Shown in pieces: positions 54,148-61,348 of a DNA stretch of 64,000 nucleotides. Each line of letters begins with the position of its first letter. Within the stretch, counting starts at the first letter, position 1. Source of the DNA: CAZQVN01 sp964596775 (GTDB lineage Bacteria > Eisenbacteria > RBG-16-71-46 > JABDJR01 > JAWXBZ01). The stretch lies in the NCBI GenBank assembly GCA_964596775.1, contig CAZQVN010000001.1:1-64000 (forward strand), given 5' to 3'. A program made the position numbers and the translations under genes. The notes under the pieces are model-generated. The model was given only the letters and a program-made list of their open reading frames with translations, was not told where the DNA came from and did no database searches.

Positions 54148-54894
54148 TCAGGGCTGACGGAAAGCCCGGCCGCGCAACGCGCCGAGGCGCGCGCGTTCTT
54201 CAGGGGTCAACGTTTCGGATCGTACTTCCGGCCCCGAAACCGGAACGAACGCCCCTTCGCCGGCCCGGATGTTCGTGGACCCCTCCCGGGTCCCGCTTCC
54301 GATATCCACATGCCCCTCGTAGACGCTCACCCGCGACCCCGACGCTCCGCGTTCCATGCACAGCGTTGCCGACGACACCTCGGCCCGGGCTTCGGGGGTC
54401 CAGACATGCAGGCGTCCGGAAAAATCCGCACCGGTAACGATCCGCACCGCTCCGGCGGCCAGGCTGATGTTGAGATCCGTGTCGACGAAGCGCCCCGGGG
54501 AATTCGGGCAGGTCACCCGGGTCGCGGCATCGATCTCCAGGAAAACGCGGTGGCCCAGTTGAAGGACGACGCGGATCGAATCATCCGTTTCGATATGGTG
54601 CGCGCCCCGCAACGCGCGGTGCAGCGCCGCGAGGTCTTCCGGATCCACGGCCCGGTCGTCGATCCGGAGAATCCCGGAGCCCGAGATGCCGGCGACGGTC
54701 CACGCGTCGCCGCGGTTGAGCAGGGCCAGTGCGAGAACCGCGCTCAGGGCGACCAGCGGAAACATCCCCCAGCGGAAAACCGCGGCCGCTCCCGATCCGG
54801 GCCGGAGGCTCATCGCGCCCGGTTTCTTCCGACTGCGGCGCGTATCGCCGTCTGCGCACACGACATCATCATGATCCGATTGTACTCTGGACAT
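54148..54894 (-). CDS. FecR-domain-like membrane protein
   Basis: A 248-residue protein with one membrane helix (about 43-60, FPLVALSAVLALALL) and a periplasmic part. The latter carries FecR-like strands: DDSIRVVLQLGHRVFLEID, NISLAAGAVRIVTGADFSG, RLHVWTPEARAEVSSATLCM, VSVYEGHVDIGSG and NIRAGEGAFVPVSG. FecR proteins normally act as anti-sigma sensors, but no ECF sigma gene is adjacent and the cytoplasmic part is short, so this may be a free-standing FecR domain. A TACAAT hexamer lies inside the first codons, so a start at the ATG at 54813 or at an internal GTG is possible. It diverges from the gene at 54958. Confidence 0.72.
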   Translation of the reverse strand: MSRVQSDHDDVVCADGDTRRSRKKPGAMSLRPGSGAAAVFRWGMFPLVALSAVLALALLNRGDAWTVAGISGSGILRIDDRAVDPEDLAALHRALRGAHHIETDDSIRVVLQLGHRVFLEIDAATRVTCPNSPGRFVDTDLNISLAAGAVRIVTGADFSGRLHVWTPEARAEVSSATLCMERGASGSRVSVYEGHVDIGSGTREGSTNIRAGEGAFVPVSGPEVRSETLTPEERARLGALRGRAFRQP

Positions 54895-54957
54895 CCGGGC
54901 GACCGTGAATCATCATCGTTGTCCGCCCGCCGCCACTCTCCCGTCCGGGAGACACCG

Positions 54958-55953
54958 ATGAACAGCCTCACCGTGTCCGGCCTGCCGGATACCGCATGGA
55001 ACCTCGGATCCGCCCCGACCGAAGACCTCGTTGCCCACCTCCGCGCGCTCGGCATGAACCCCGAAATCGGGGTGGTGCGGCGCGAAGCGCTCCGGGCCGG
55101 GAGCCCGTCGGCGCTGGCCGACCGCTGGATTTCTTCCCTGCCGTCCGCGCAGGGAAGTGCGCCGCCGGCCGGCCCCCACGACCGCGACCCGCACGCCGCA
55201 CCGCCGGACACCCGTGACGGCCGCGCCCCGCACGCCCTGCTGCCGGAAACCCCGGACAACGACCGTGTCAGTCTCCTCACCGAGATCGCGTTCGAGCTGT
55301 GGCGGCGCTGGTTTCCCGACCTGTCCTGCGCCGAGGTGCTCGCCGACGAGTTCGACCGCGAGTACGAGCCGCTCGACACCCTGATGTTCGGCAACCCGAT
55401 CCTGGTGACGGAAGCCGTCCACCGTGCCTACCGCATCATCAACGCCTGCGCGCCCCCCGGCGCCCCGGTGAACGGCGCGCTGTTCGAGGAGATCTGGTCG
55501 CACACCTGGCACGACCTGGCCCTGTGGCTCCGCTGCCTCCCCCAGGTGCTCGGGCATCGCGGCCGGTTCGACGAGGCCGTGGATCTCTGCGGCCGCCTCG
55601 CGCCGATCTTCGACGCCCGCGCGTTTCTGGCCGACCGCGCACTCCTCCTGGCCCAGGCCGGGCGCGCCGCCGAAGCGGTCGGCCAGGTGTCGGCCAACGT
55701 GCGGGCCTGGCCGCGCGATCCCCAGGTGCTCCGCAAGTCGTGCGAAACCCTGTGGGCGCTGGGCCGCGCCGACGAGGCGATGTGCCTCTACGAGGACGTG
55801 CTGGAAACGCTGGAGGCACGGCGGGCGGGGTCGCCCGATCCGGAGGACTGCGTTACGATACCGGCCGCCAGCGATCCGTCACGTGCCCAGCAGCAGACAG
55901 GAGATCCCCGATGCGCGAATCCGATTCCGGCCGGCCGACCGACCACCACGTAG
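54958..55953 (+). CDS. TPR-like helical protein of unknown function
   Basis: A 331-residue soluble protein. The N-terminal 80 residues are PTEDLVAHLRALGMNPEIGV and ADRWISSLPS. After a Pro/Ala/Asp-rich linker come LLTEIAFELWRRWFPDLSCA, DEFDREYEPLD and WSHTWHDLALWLRCLPQV. Helix pairs at about 215-300 (RFDEAVDLCGRLAPIFDARA, GRAAEAVGQVSANVRAWP, GRADEAMCLYEDVLETLEAR) have TPR spacing. The last 30 residues overlap the beginning of the amidase gene in another frame. A weak GGGAGA precedes the ATG. The gene is probably co-transcribed with the amidase but no functional tie is known. Confidence 0.68.
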   Translation: MNSLTVSGLPDTAWNLGSAPTEDLVAHLRALGMNPEIGVVRREALRAGSPSALADRWISSLPSAQGSAPPAGPHDRDPHAAPPDTRDGRAPHALLPETPDNDRVSLLTEIAFELWRRWFPDLSCAEVLADEFDREYEPLDTLMFGNPILVTEAVHRAYRIINACAPPGAPVNGALFEEIWSHTWHDLALWLRCLPQVLGHRGRFDEAVDLCGRLAPIFDARAFLADRALLLAQAGRAAEAVGQVSANVRAWPRDPQVLRKSCETLWALGRADEAMCLYEDVLETLEARRAGSPDPEDCVTIPAASDPSRAQQQTGDPRCANPIPAGRPTTT

Positions 55954-57755
55954 CGCCGACGCCGGAGACAGACCAGACCATGGAGGCGCCGGGAAGCGGC
56001 TCGGTGGACCGTCGCCGCTTCCTGAACCTCTGCGCGAAGCTCGGCGTGTCCGGCTCACTGCTGGGGGGCGCAGCCCTGGCCGCGGCCCAGGACGGCGCCC
56101 CCGCCAGGATGTCCGACGAGTTGCTCAGGGCGGCGGCGGAATCGCAGGGGCTCGAGTTCACGCCGGAAGAGCGGGATCTCATGGCCGAATCCGTGGCGGG
56201 GAATCTCGAAAGCATTCAGCGGATGCGGCAGATCCACATCGGAAACGACGTTGCTCCGGCGCTCGTGTTCGACCCGCTCGTGCCGGGCATCCGGAACGTC
56301 GGCGAAACCGTCCGCGGCCTCCCCGGCCCGCGGTACACCACGCCACGCACCGGCGGACCCGGCGCCCGCGCGGCGGGCCGGCCGGGGCGGGACCCGCGCG
56401 GACCGGCACCGCCCTCGACACGGCCGGCCGACCCGACCGACCTCGCGTTCCAGCCGGTGTCCGTGCTGTCGGAACTCGTGAGAACGAGGAAAGTCTCCTC
56501 GCGGGAGCTCACAGAACTCTACCTGGCCCGGCTGCGCCGTCACGATCCGCAGTTGTCGTGCGTCATCACGTACACGGACGACCTGGCCCGCCGGCAGGCG
56601 GAGCGCGCCGACCGGGAGATCGCAGCGGGCCGCCGGCGCGGCCCGCTGCACGGCATCCCGTGGGGCGCCAAGGACATCCTGGCCACCCGCGGCATCACCA
56701 CGACATGGGGCGCCGAGCCGTTCAAGGGGCAGGTTCCGAAGGAGGATGCCGCGGTCGTCCGCAGGCTCGAGGAGGCGGGTGCGGTGCTCGTGGCCAAGAC
56801 CTCCGTCGGCGCGCTCGCCTGGGGCGATGTCTGGTACGGCGGCGTCACGAAGAACCCGTGGAAGCTCGACCAGGGATCGAGCGGCTCGTCGGCCGGGTCG
56901 GCCTCCGCCACCGCGGCCGGGCTGCTCGGTTTTTCGATCGGCACGGAAACACTCGGATCGATCGTGTCCCCCTGCACGCGCTGCGGCGCCTCAGGCCTCC
57001 GCCCCACGTTCGGACGGGTGGCCCGGACCGGCGCCATGGCCCTCTGCTGGAGCCTGGACAAGATCGGGCCGATCGCCCGGTGCGTGGAGGATCTCGCTCT
57101 CGTGTTCGACGCGATCCGCGGACCCGACGGGGCGGATCCGTCGGTCATCGAGGCGCCGTTCGACTGGAAGGCCGCGCCCGACTGGCGGACGCTGCGCGTG
57201 GGCTACGACCGCGCCGCGTTCGAGCGGGCGCGCGACGAGAAGAGCTTCGACGACGACGCGCTCGCCGCACTCCGCGGCATGAGCGTCGACCTCGTTCCGG
57301 TCACCCTGCCCGACATGCCGGTCGGCGACATGCTGATCCTGCTCGAAGTGGAAGCGGCGGCCGCGTTCGACGAGCTGACCCGCAGCAACCAGGACAGCCA
57401 GCTCACACGGCAGGTGGCCCAGGCCTGGCCGAACGTGTTCCGCGCGGCGCGGCTCGTCCCGGCGGTGGAGTACGTGCAGGCCAACCGGCTGCGCACGATG
57501 CTCATGCGGCGCTTCGACGACGCGCTGGCCGGGGTGGATCTCTACGTCACCCCGTCGTTCGGCGGAACGACGCTGCGGGCCACGAACCTCACCGGTCACC
57601 CCACCGTGGTGATGCCGAACGGTTTCCGCGCCGACGGCACGCCGGTGAGCATCTCGTTCACCGGTCGCCTGTTCGGCGAGGCGGCGCTGCTGTCCATGGC
57701 CCGGGCGTATCAGGAGGAAACGGGATGGCACCGGAGACGGCCGAACCTGGGGTAG
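55911..57755 (+). CDS. Tat-exported amidase-signature hydrolase
   Basis: A 614-residue amidase-signature enzyme. A Tat-type signal lies after a 23-residue leader: SVDRRRFLNLCAKLGVSGSL then LGGAALAAAQ. The catalytic triad is Lys254 (IPWGAKDILATRG), the cis-Ser in QGSSGSSAGSASA (about 322-331) and nucleophile Ser350 (GTETLGSIVSP). The frame around the nucleophile differs from GatA (GGSIRxP), so this is not a tRNA amidotransferase subunit but a periplasmic amide or ester hydrolase. An extra 120 residues between signal and catalytic domain (AESQGLEFTPEERDLMAES) are a helical region common in Tat-exported relatives. AGGAG lies nine bases before the ATG. Confidence 0.88.
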   Translation: MRESDSGRPTDHHVAPTPETDQTMEAPGSGSVDRRRFLNLCAKLGVSGSLLGGAALAAAQDGAPARMSDELLRAAAESQGLEFTPEERDLMAESVAGNLESIQRMRQIHIGNDVAPALVFDPLVPGIRNVGETVRGLPGPRYTTPRTGGPGARAAGRPGRDPRGPAPPSTRPADPTDLAFQPVSVLSELVRTRKVSSRELTELYLARLRRHDPQLSCVITYTDDLARRQAERADREIAAGRRRGPLHGIPWGAKDILATRGITTTWGAEPFKGQVPKEDAAVVRRLEEAGAVLVAKTSVGALAWGDVWYGGVTKNPWKLDQGSSGSSAGSASATAAGLLGFSIGTETLGSIVSPCTRCGASGLRPTFGRVARTGAMALCWSLDKIGPIARCVEDLALVFDAIRGPDGADPSVIEAPFDWKAAPDWRTLRVGYDRAAFERARDEKSFDDDALAALRGMSVDLVPVTLPDMPVGDMLILLEVEAAAAFDELTRSNQDSQLTRQVAQAWPNVFRAARLVPAVEYVQANRLRTMLMRRFDDALAGVDLYVTPSFGGTTLRATNLTGHPTVVMPNGFRADGTPVSISFTGRLFGEAALLSMARAYQEETGWHRRRPNLG

Positions 57756-57832
57756 CCCCGGACGTTTCCGGCCGATCCATCGCCGTCCGAAGTTTCTCCT
57801 GTTTGGGGGTTTCCGGCTCCGGAAGCGGCCGG

Positions 57833-57838
57833 TAGCAT
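57833..57838 (+). promoter_or_regulatory. -10-like TAGCAT six bases before the decarboxylase start
   Basis: TAGCAT ends six bases before the ATG at 57845, the same spacing as other leaderless candidates in the window. The -35 (TTTCCG, 17-base spacer) is weak and there is no ribosome binding site. Confidence 0.4.
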
Positions 57839-57844
57839 CCGCGC

Positions 57845-59359
57845 ATGTCCAGCACCGACGACCTCCGCGGGCGCAGAGCCCCCCTCGACCTCACTCCGGA
57901 ACAGTTCAAGACCCTGGGCCATGACCTGGTCGAGCGCCTCGGCGACCTTCTGGCCACGCTCCCCGACCGGCCGGTCACGCGCGGCGAGTCTCCCGGCGAA
58001 ATCCGGAGGATCCTCGGCGATCATCCCCTGCCCGAAACGGGCGGCGATCCGACCCGCATTCTTTCCGAGGTGACGGAGCAGCTTCTCGAGCACTCGCTGT
58101 TCAACGGGCATCCGAGATTCATGGGGTACATCACGAGCTCGCCGGCGCCGCTCGGCATCCTCGGCGACCTGCTCGCGTCGAGCGTCAATCCGAACCTCGG
58201 TGGCTACCAGCTCTCGCCGCTGGCCACGGAGATCGAGGCGCAGACGGTTCGCTGGATCGCGGACCTGGTCGGGTACCCCGCGACCTGCGGCGGCCTGCTG
58301 TCGAGCGGCGGAAACATGGCCAACTTCATCGGCTTTCTCGCCGGGCGGCGTCACCAGGCCGGATGGGACTACCGGAAGGGGGGCATGGGCGGCCCGGAAG
58401 CGCAGAGGCTTCGCGTGTACTGCTCCGGCGAAACGCACACCTGGATTCAGAAGGCCTGCGACCTCTTCGGCCTCGGCACCGACGCGATCCGCTGGATCCC
58501 CGTGGACGCGTCGCTCCGCATGGACATGCGGGCACTGCGGAGGCGGATAGCTGCCGACCGGGCCGCCGGGGACACGCCGGCCATCGTCGTCGGCACCGGC
58601 GGTTCGGTGTCCACCGGGGCGGTGGATCCGCTGCCGGAGATCGCCGCGCTCTGCCGCGAGGAAAAGCTCTGGTTCCACGTGGACGGCGCGTACGGGGGCG
58701 TGGCCGCCGTGCTGCCGGATGCGCCGGAGGGTCTCAAGGGGCTCTCCGAGGCGGACTCGGTGGCCGTGGATCCGCACAAGTGGCTCTATGCGCCGATCGA
58801 GGCGGGCTGCACGCTTGTCCGGGATCCGAAGCTGCTCGTGGACACGTTCGGGTACAAGCCCCCCTACTATCATCTCGAGCGCGGCGAAGCGGAGCCGCCG
58901 ATCAACTACTACGAACACGGCCCGCAGAACACGCGCGGCTTCCGGGCGCTCAAGGTGTGGCTCGGCCTGAAACAGGTCGGCCGGGAGGGTTACATCCGGA
59001 TGATCCGCGACGACATCCGCCTGTCCGATGCGTTCCAGGAATTCATCGAGGCCGACCCGGAACTGGAGGCGGTGGCGCACGGCCTGTCGATCAACGCATT
59101 CCGGTATGTTCCCGCCGACGTCCGCTCCCGCGGACTCCGTGATCCGGAGGAGTACCTGAACCGGCTCAATACGGAACTGCTGACCCGCCTGCAGCTGGAA
59201 GGGGAAATGTTCCCTTCGAACGCGGTTCTGAACGGCCGCTACTGCATCCGGACCTGCATCGTGAACTTCCGCACGAGCCTCGAGGACATCCAGGCGCTTC
59301 CGGGGATCGTGAAAGAGGCGGGGAAACGGGTGGACAAGGCGCTGAGGGATCGGCCCTGA
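57845..59359 (+). CDS. PLP-dependent group II decarboxylase (aromatic amino acid/glutamate type)
   Basis: A 504-residue group II decarboxylase. Family motifs: GHPRFMGYITSSPAPLGILG, PNLGGYQLSPLATEIEAQTV, GLLSSGGNMANFIGFLAGRR, HVDGAYGGVAAVLP and VDPHKWLYAP with PLP Lys312. NTRGFRALKVWLGLKQVG and SRGLRDPEEYLNRLNTELLT close the protein. The layout is that of aromatic-L-amino-acid decarboxylase/tyrosine decarboxylase-like enzymes; the substrate is not certain. The gene lacks a ribosome site and has a -10-like hexamer directly upstream. It lies 89 bases after the amidase gene. Confidence 0.9.
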   Translation: MSSTDDLRGRRAPLDLTPEQFKTLGHDLVERLGDLLATLPDRPVTRGESPGEIRRILGDHPLPETGGDPTRILSEVTEQLLEHSLFNGHPRFMGYITSSPAPLGILGDLLASSVNPNLGGYQLSPLATEIEAQTVRWIADLVGYPATCGGLLSSGGNMANFIGFLAGRRHQAGWDYRKGGMGGPEAQRLRVYCSGETHTWIQKACDLFGLGTDAIRWIPVDASLRMDMRALRRRIAADRAAGDTPAIVVGTGGSVSTGAVDPLPEIAALCREEKLWFHVDGAYGGVAAVLPDAPEGLKGLSEADSVAVDPHKWLYAPIEAGCTLVRDPKLLVDTFGYKPPYYHLERGEAEPPINYYEHGPQNTRGFRALKVWLGLKQVGREGYIRMIRDDIRLSDAFQEFIEADPELEAVAHGLSINAFRYVPADVRSRGLRDPEEYLNRLNTELLTRLQLEGEMFPSNAVLNGRYCIRTCIVNFRTSLEDIQALPGIVKEAGKRVDKALRDRP

Positions 59360-59445
59360 TGCTGTCGGTCGACTCGACCGAGTCCGTAACCCACTGATAC
59401 AGTATTGTTTGCATAGTTTATGTGAAATTCGTTGATTGCTGTGCT

Positions 59446-59461
59446 GATTTTCATGAAAATC
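59446..59461. promoter_or_regulatory. 16-bp perfect palindrome before the AAA/DUF4143 gene
   Basis: GATTTTCATGAAAATC is its own reverse complement and ends five bases before the ATG at 59467, inside an AT-rich leader unlike the surrounding DNA. It is a good candidate operator, or a hairpin limiting translation. Confidence 0.5.
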
Positions 59462-59466
59462 GTGAC

Positions 59467-60642
59467 ATGGATCAACGAATTTCCAATATCCGGCGGGACC
59501 TGAAACTGTGGTGGATACCCAATCCGGCGACGGGTTCGGGCGCCGCGTTTCTCTGGGGTCCCAGGCAGACGGGAAAGACCACGCTGCTCCATCAGCAGTT
59601 TCCCGATGCCCGCTTCTACGATCTTCTGGACTCCGACTTGTCCGCGGAACTGAGTGTCCGTCCCGGTCTTCTGCGGGAAGAAACCCTGGCCCGAGCCCCG
59701 GAAATCGTCGTCATCGATGAGGTGCAGACGGTCCCGGCACTTCTGACCGAGATCCACTGGCTGCTTGAAAACTCGTCCACGAGGTTCCTGCTCTGTGGAT
59801 CGAGCGCTCGAAAGGTGCGTCGAAAGGCATCCAATCTTCTCGGGGGACGGGCCATCAATTTTCATCTCATGCCGCTGACGAGCCACGAGATTCCGGACCT
59901 GGACCTGGCACGGTTCTTCAATCATGGAGGCCTTCCGGCTCACTATCTTGTCGAGGATCCGCAACCCCTGCTCAAGGCCTATATCAACAACTACATCAAG
60001 CAGGAGATCATTGACGAGGCGGCCACACGCAATATCCCGGCCTTTTCGCGCTTCCTTGAGGTCGTGGCCATGACCCACGGAAATCAGATGAACTACGCCA
60101 ACATCGCGCGTGAAACGCACACTTCCGCGGCCACGGTACGGAACTACTTTCAGATACTGGAAGATACGCTTCTCGGCTTCACGCTGGTGCCGTGGAGAAA
60201 GTCCCGGAAGCGCAGACTTGTGGAAACGGCCCGTTTCTACCTTTTCGATATCGGCCTCGTGAATCACCTGAACCCCGAGTCCGGGCAGATCGTTGAAGGC
60301 TCCGACCTTTACGGGCGGGCGTTCGAGCACTTCCTGCTCAATGAAATCCGCGCCTTTTCCGCATACCGCGGAAAGGATGTTCCGCTGTGTTTCTGGCGGA
60401 CACATTCCGGTCACGAGGTCGACCTGATCATCGGCGACATGGAGACCGCCATCGAATTCAAGTCGTCGCGACGTGTCCGCACCCCCGACCTGCGCGGCCT
60501 GCGTGCGCTGCGGGCAGAGTACACGGTCCGGAAAAGCCTTGTCGTGTCGAGAGACGGGGATCAGCGCACGACGGAAGACGGCATTGAAATGCTTCACTGG
60601 AAAGAGTTCTGCACCTCATTGTGGAACGGCGAAATCTTCTGA
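59467..60642 (+). CDS. AAA ATPase with DUF4143 domain
   Basis: A 391-residue protein of the AAA_14/DUF4143 type. Walker A is LWGPRQTGKTTLLHQQF, Walker B is APEIVVIDEVQTVP, and sensor 1 is RFLLCGSSARKVRRK. The C-terminal half holds a winged-helix segment (NYANIARETHTSAATVRNYF) and the DUF4143 nuclease-like core (GRAFEHFLLNEIRAFSAY, SGHEVDLIIGD, AIEFKSSR), whose D/E-x-K layout resembles restriction-endonuclease folds. The coding region and its leader are clearly more AT-rich than neighbours, suggesting recent acquisition. The family often moves between genomes as a single gene and its function is unknown. The ATG at 59467 is preferred over a frame from 59422, which overlaps the palindrome. Confidence 0.88.
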   Translation: MDQRISNIRRDLKLWWIPNPATGSGAAFLWGPRQTGKTTLLHQQFPDARFYDLLDSDLSAELSVRPGLLREETLARAPEIVVIDEVQTVPALLTEIHWLLENSSTRFLLCGSSARKVRRKASNLLGGRAINFHLMPLTSHEIPDLDLARFFNHGGLPAHYLVEDPQPLLKAYINNYIKQEIIDEAATRNIPAFSRFLEVVAMTHGNQMNYANIARETHTSAATVRNYFQILEDTLLGFTLVPWRKSRKRRLVETARFYLFDIGLVNHLNPESGQIVEGSDLYGRAFEHFLLNEIRAFSAYRGKDVPLCFWRTHSGHEVDLIIGDMETAIEFKSSRRVRTPDLRGLRALRAEYTVRKSLVVSRDGDQRTTEDGIEMLHWKEFCTSLWNGEIF

Positions 60643-60654
60643 TCGGAGGAATCC

Positions 60655-61035
60655 ATGGCCCGAGTTCTCGGAGTCGGCGGCGTCTTCTTCAAGTCGAAAG
60701 CACCCCAGGACATCGCCGAATGGTACAAGCGCTGGCTCGGCTTTGAACTCGAAATGCCGTCCGGCACGTCCTTCAAGCCGGAGGCGATGCCGCCCGGCGG
60801 CCTGACCGTCTGGTCCGCGTTCAAGGCCGACACGACCTATTTCGACCCCTCACCGGCCACGTTCATGATCAACCTGGTCGTGGACGATCTCGACGGAGCC
60901 CTGGCCCAGGTCAGGGAGGGGGGCGCCACGATCGTCGGCGCCGTTCAGGAAGAGTCCTACGGCCGGTTCGGGTGGTTCCTGGACCCGGACGGCAACAAGG
61001 TCGAACTCTGGGAGCCGAAACCCTGGACGGAGTGA
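60655..61035 (+). CDS. VOC-family protein
   Basis: A 126-residue single-module VOC protein: GVGGVFFKSKAPQDIAEWYK, RWLGFELEMPSG, ATFMINLVVDDLDGALAQVR, and RFGWFLDPDGNKVELWEPK with the metal-ligand Glu in VELWEP. The sequence is only distantly similar to the VOC protein at 8821. CGGAGGAA precedes the ATG, 12 bases after the AAA/DUF4143 stop. The base composition returns to that of the host, so it need not belong with its neighbour. Confidence 0.87.
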   Translation: MARVLGVGGVFFKSKAPQDIAEWYKRWLGFELEMPSGTSFKPEAMPPGGLTVWSAFKADTTYFDPSPATFMINLVVDDLDGALAQVREGGATIVGAVQEESYGRFGWFLDPDGNKVELWEPKPWTE

Positions 61036-61044
61036 CCGGTCGGG

Positions 61045-61155
61045 CTACCGGTATCGCGACAGACTCTTGATCCACCCCCAGGACGTGGATTCCACCGGCA
61101 CCTCCACGCCGGCGAGGCCGACGTAACCGCAATGTTTCAATGGACTCGCAGCAGT
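61045..61155 (-). pseudogene. Fragment of a secreted-protein gene: C-terminal tail ESTSWGWIKSLSRYR
   Basis: On the minus strand an open stretch after a TGA at 61158-61156 reads HCGYVGLAGVEVPVEST then SWGWIKSLSRYR and a stop at 61047-61045. The last part matches the tails of the DUF4394 protein (ESTTWSRIKTQF) and of the 98-residue protein at 37444 (TWSQIKTRHP). A TTG at 61140 could start a 31-residue peptide but lacks a ribosome site, so a decayed gene end is the simpler reading. It overlaps nothing and fills part of the 313-base region 61036-61348. Confidence 0.45.
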
Positions 61156-61348
61156 TCATTTAGTACGATTTGACATGCATCCGTCTTCTCCGGTGCACCC
61201 AATTGTCCGAACCAATCGAAATACCGTACCGCTGCTGCCGCGTGGCGACTTAAGTATACACAACACAGCAATTTACATCGTCGACCGCGGGAGATCCCCA
61301 CCGAGTGACCCACCTCCCCGACTTCCCAGAAAAAACGAGGGCACAACC
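61156..61348 (+). promoter_or_regulatory. AT-richer leader of the Calx-beta protein gene
   Basis: This stretch contains TTGACA at 61170-61175 without a matching -10, and TATACA at 61255-61260 with a poor -35. GAGGGC lies before the ATG at 61349, similar to the GAGGGGGC before the paralogous gene at 28947. The promoter position is uncertain. Confidence 0.3.
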
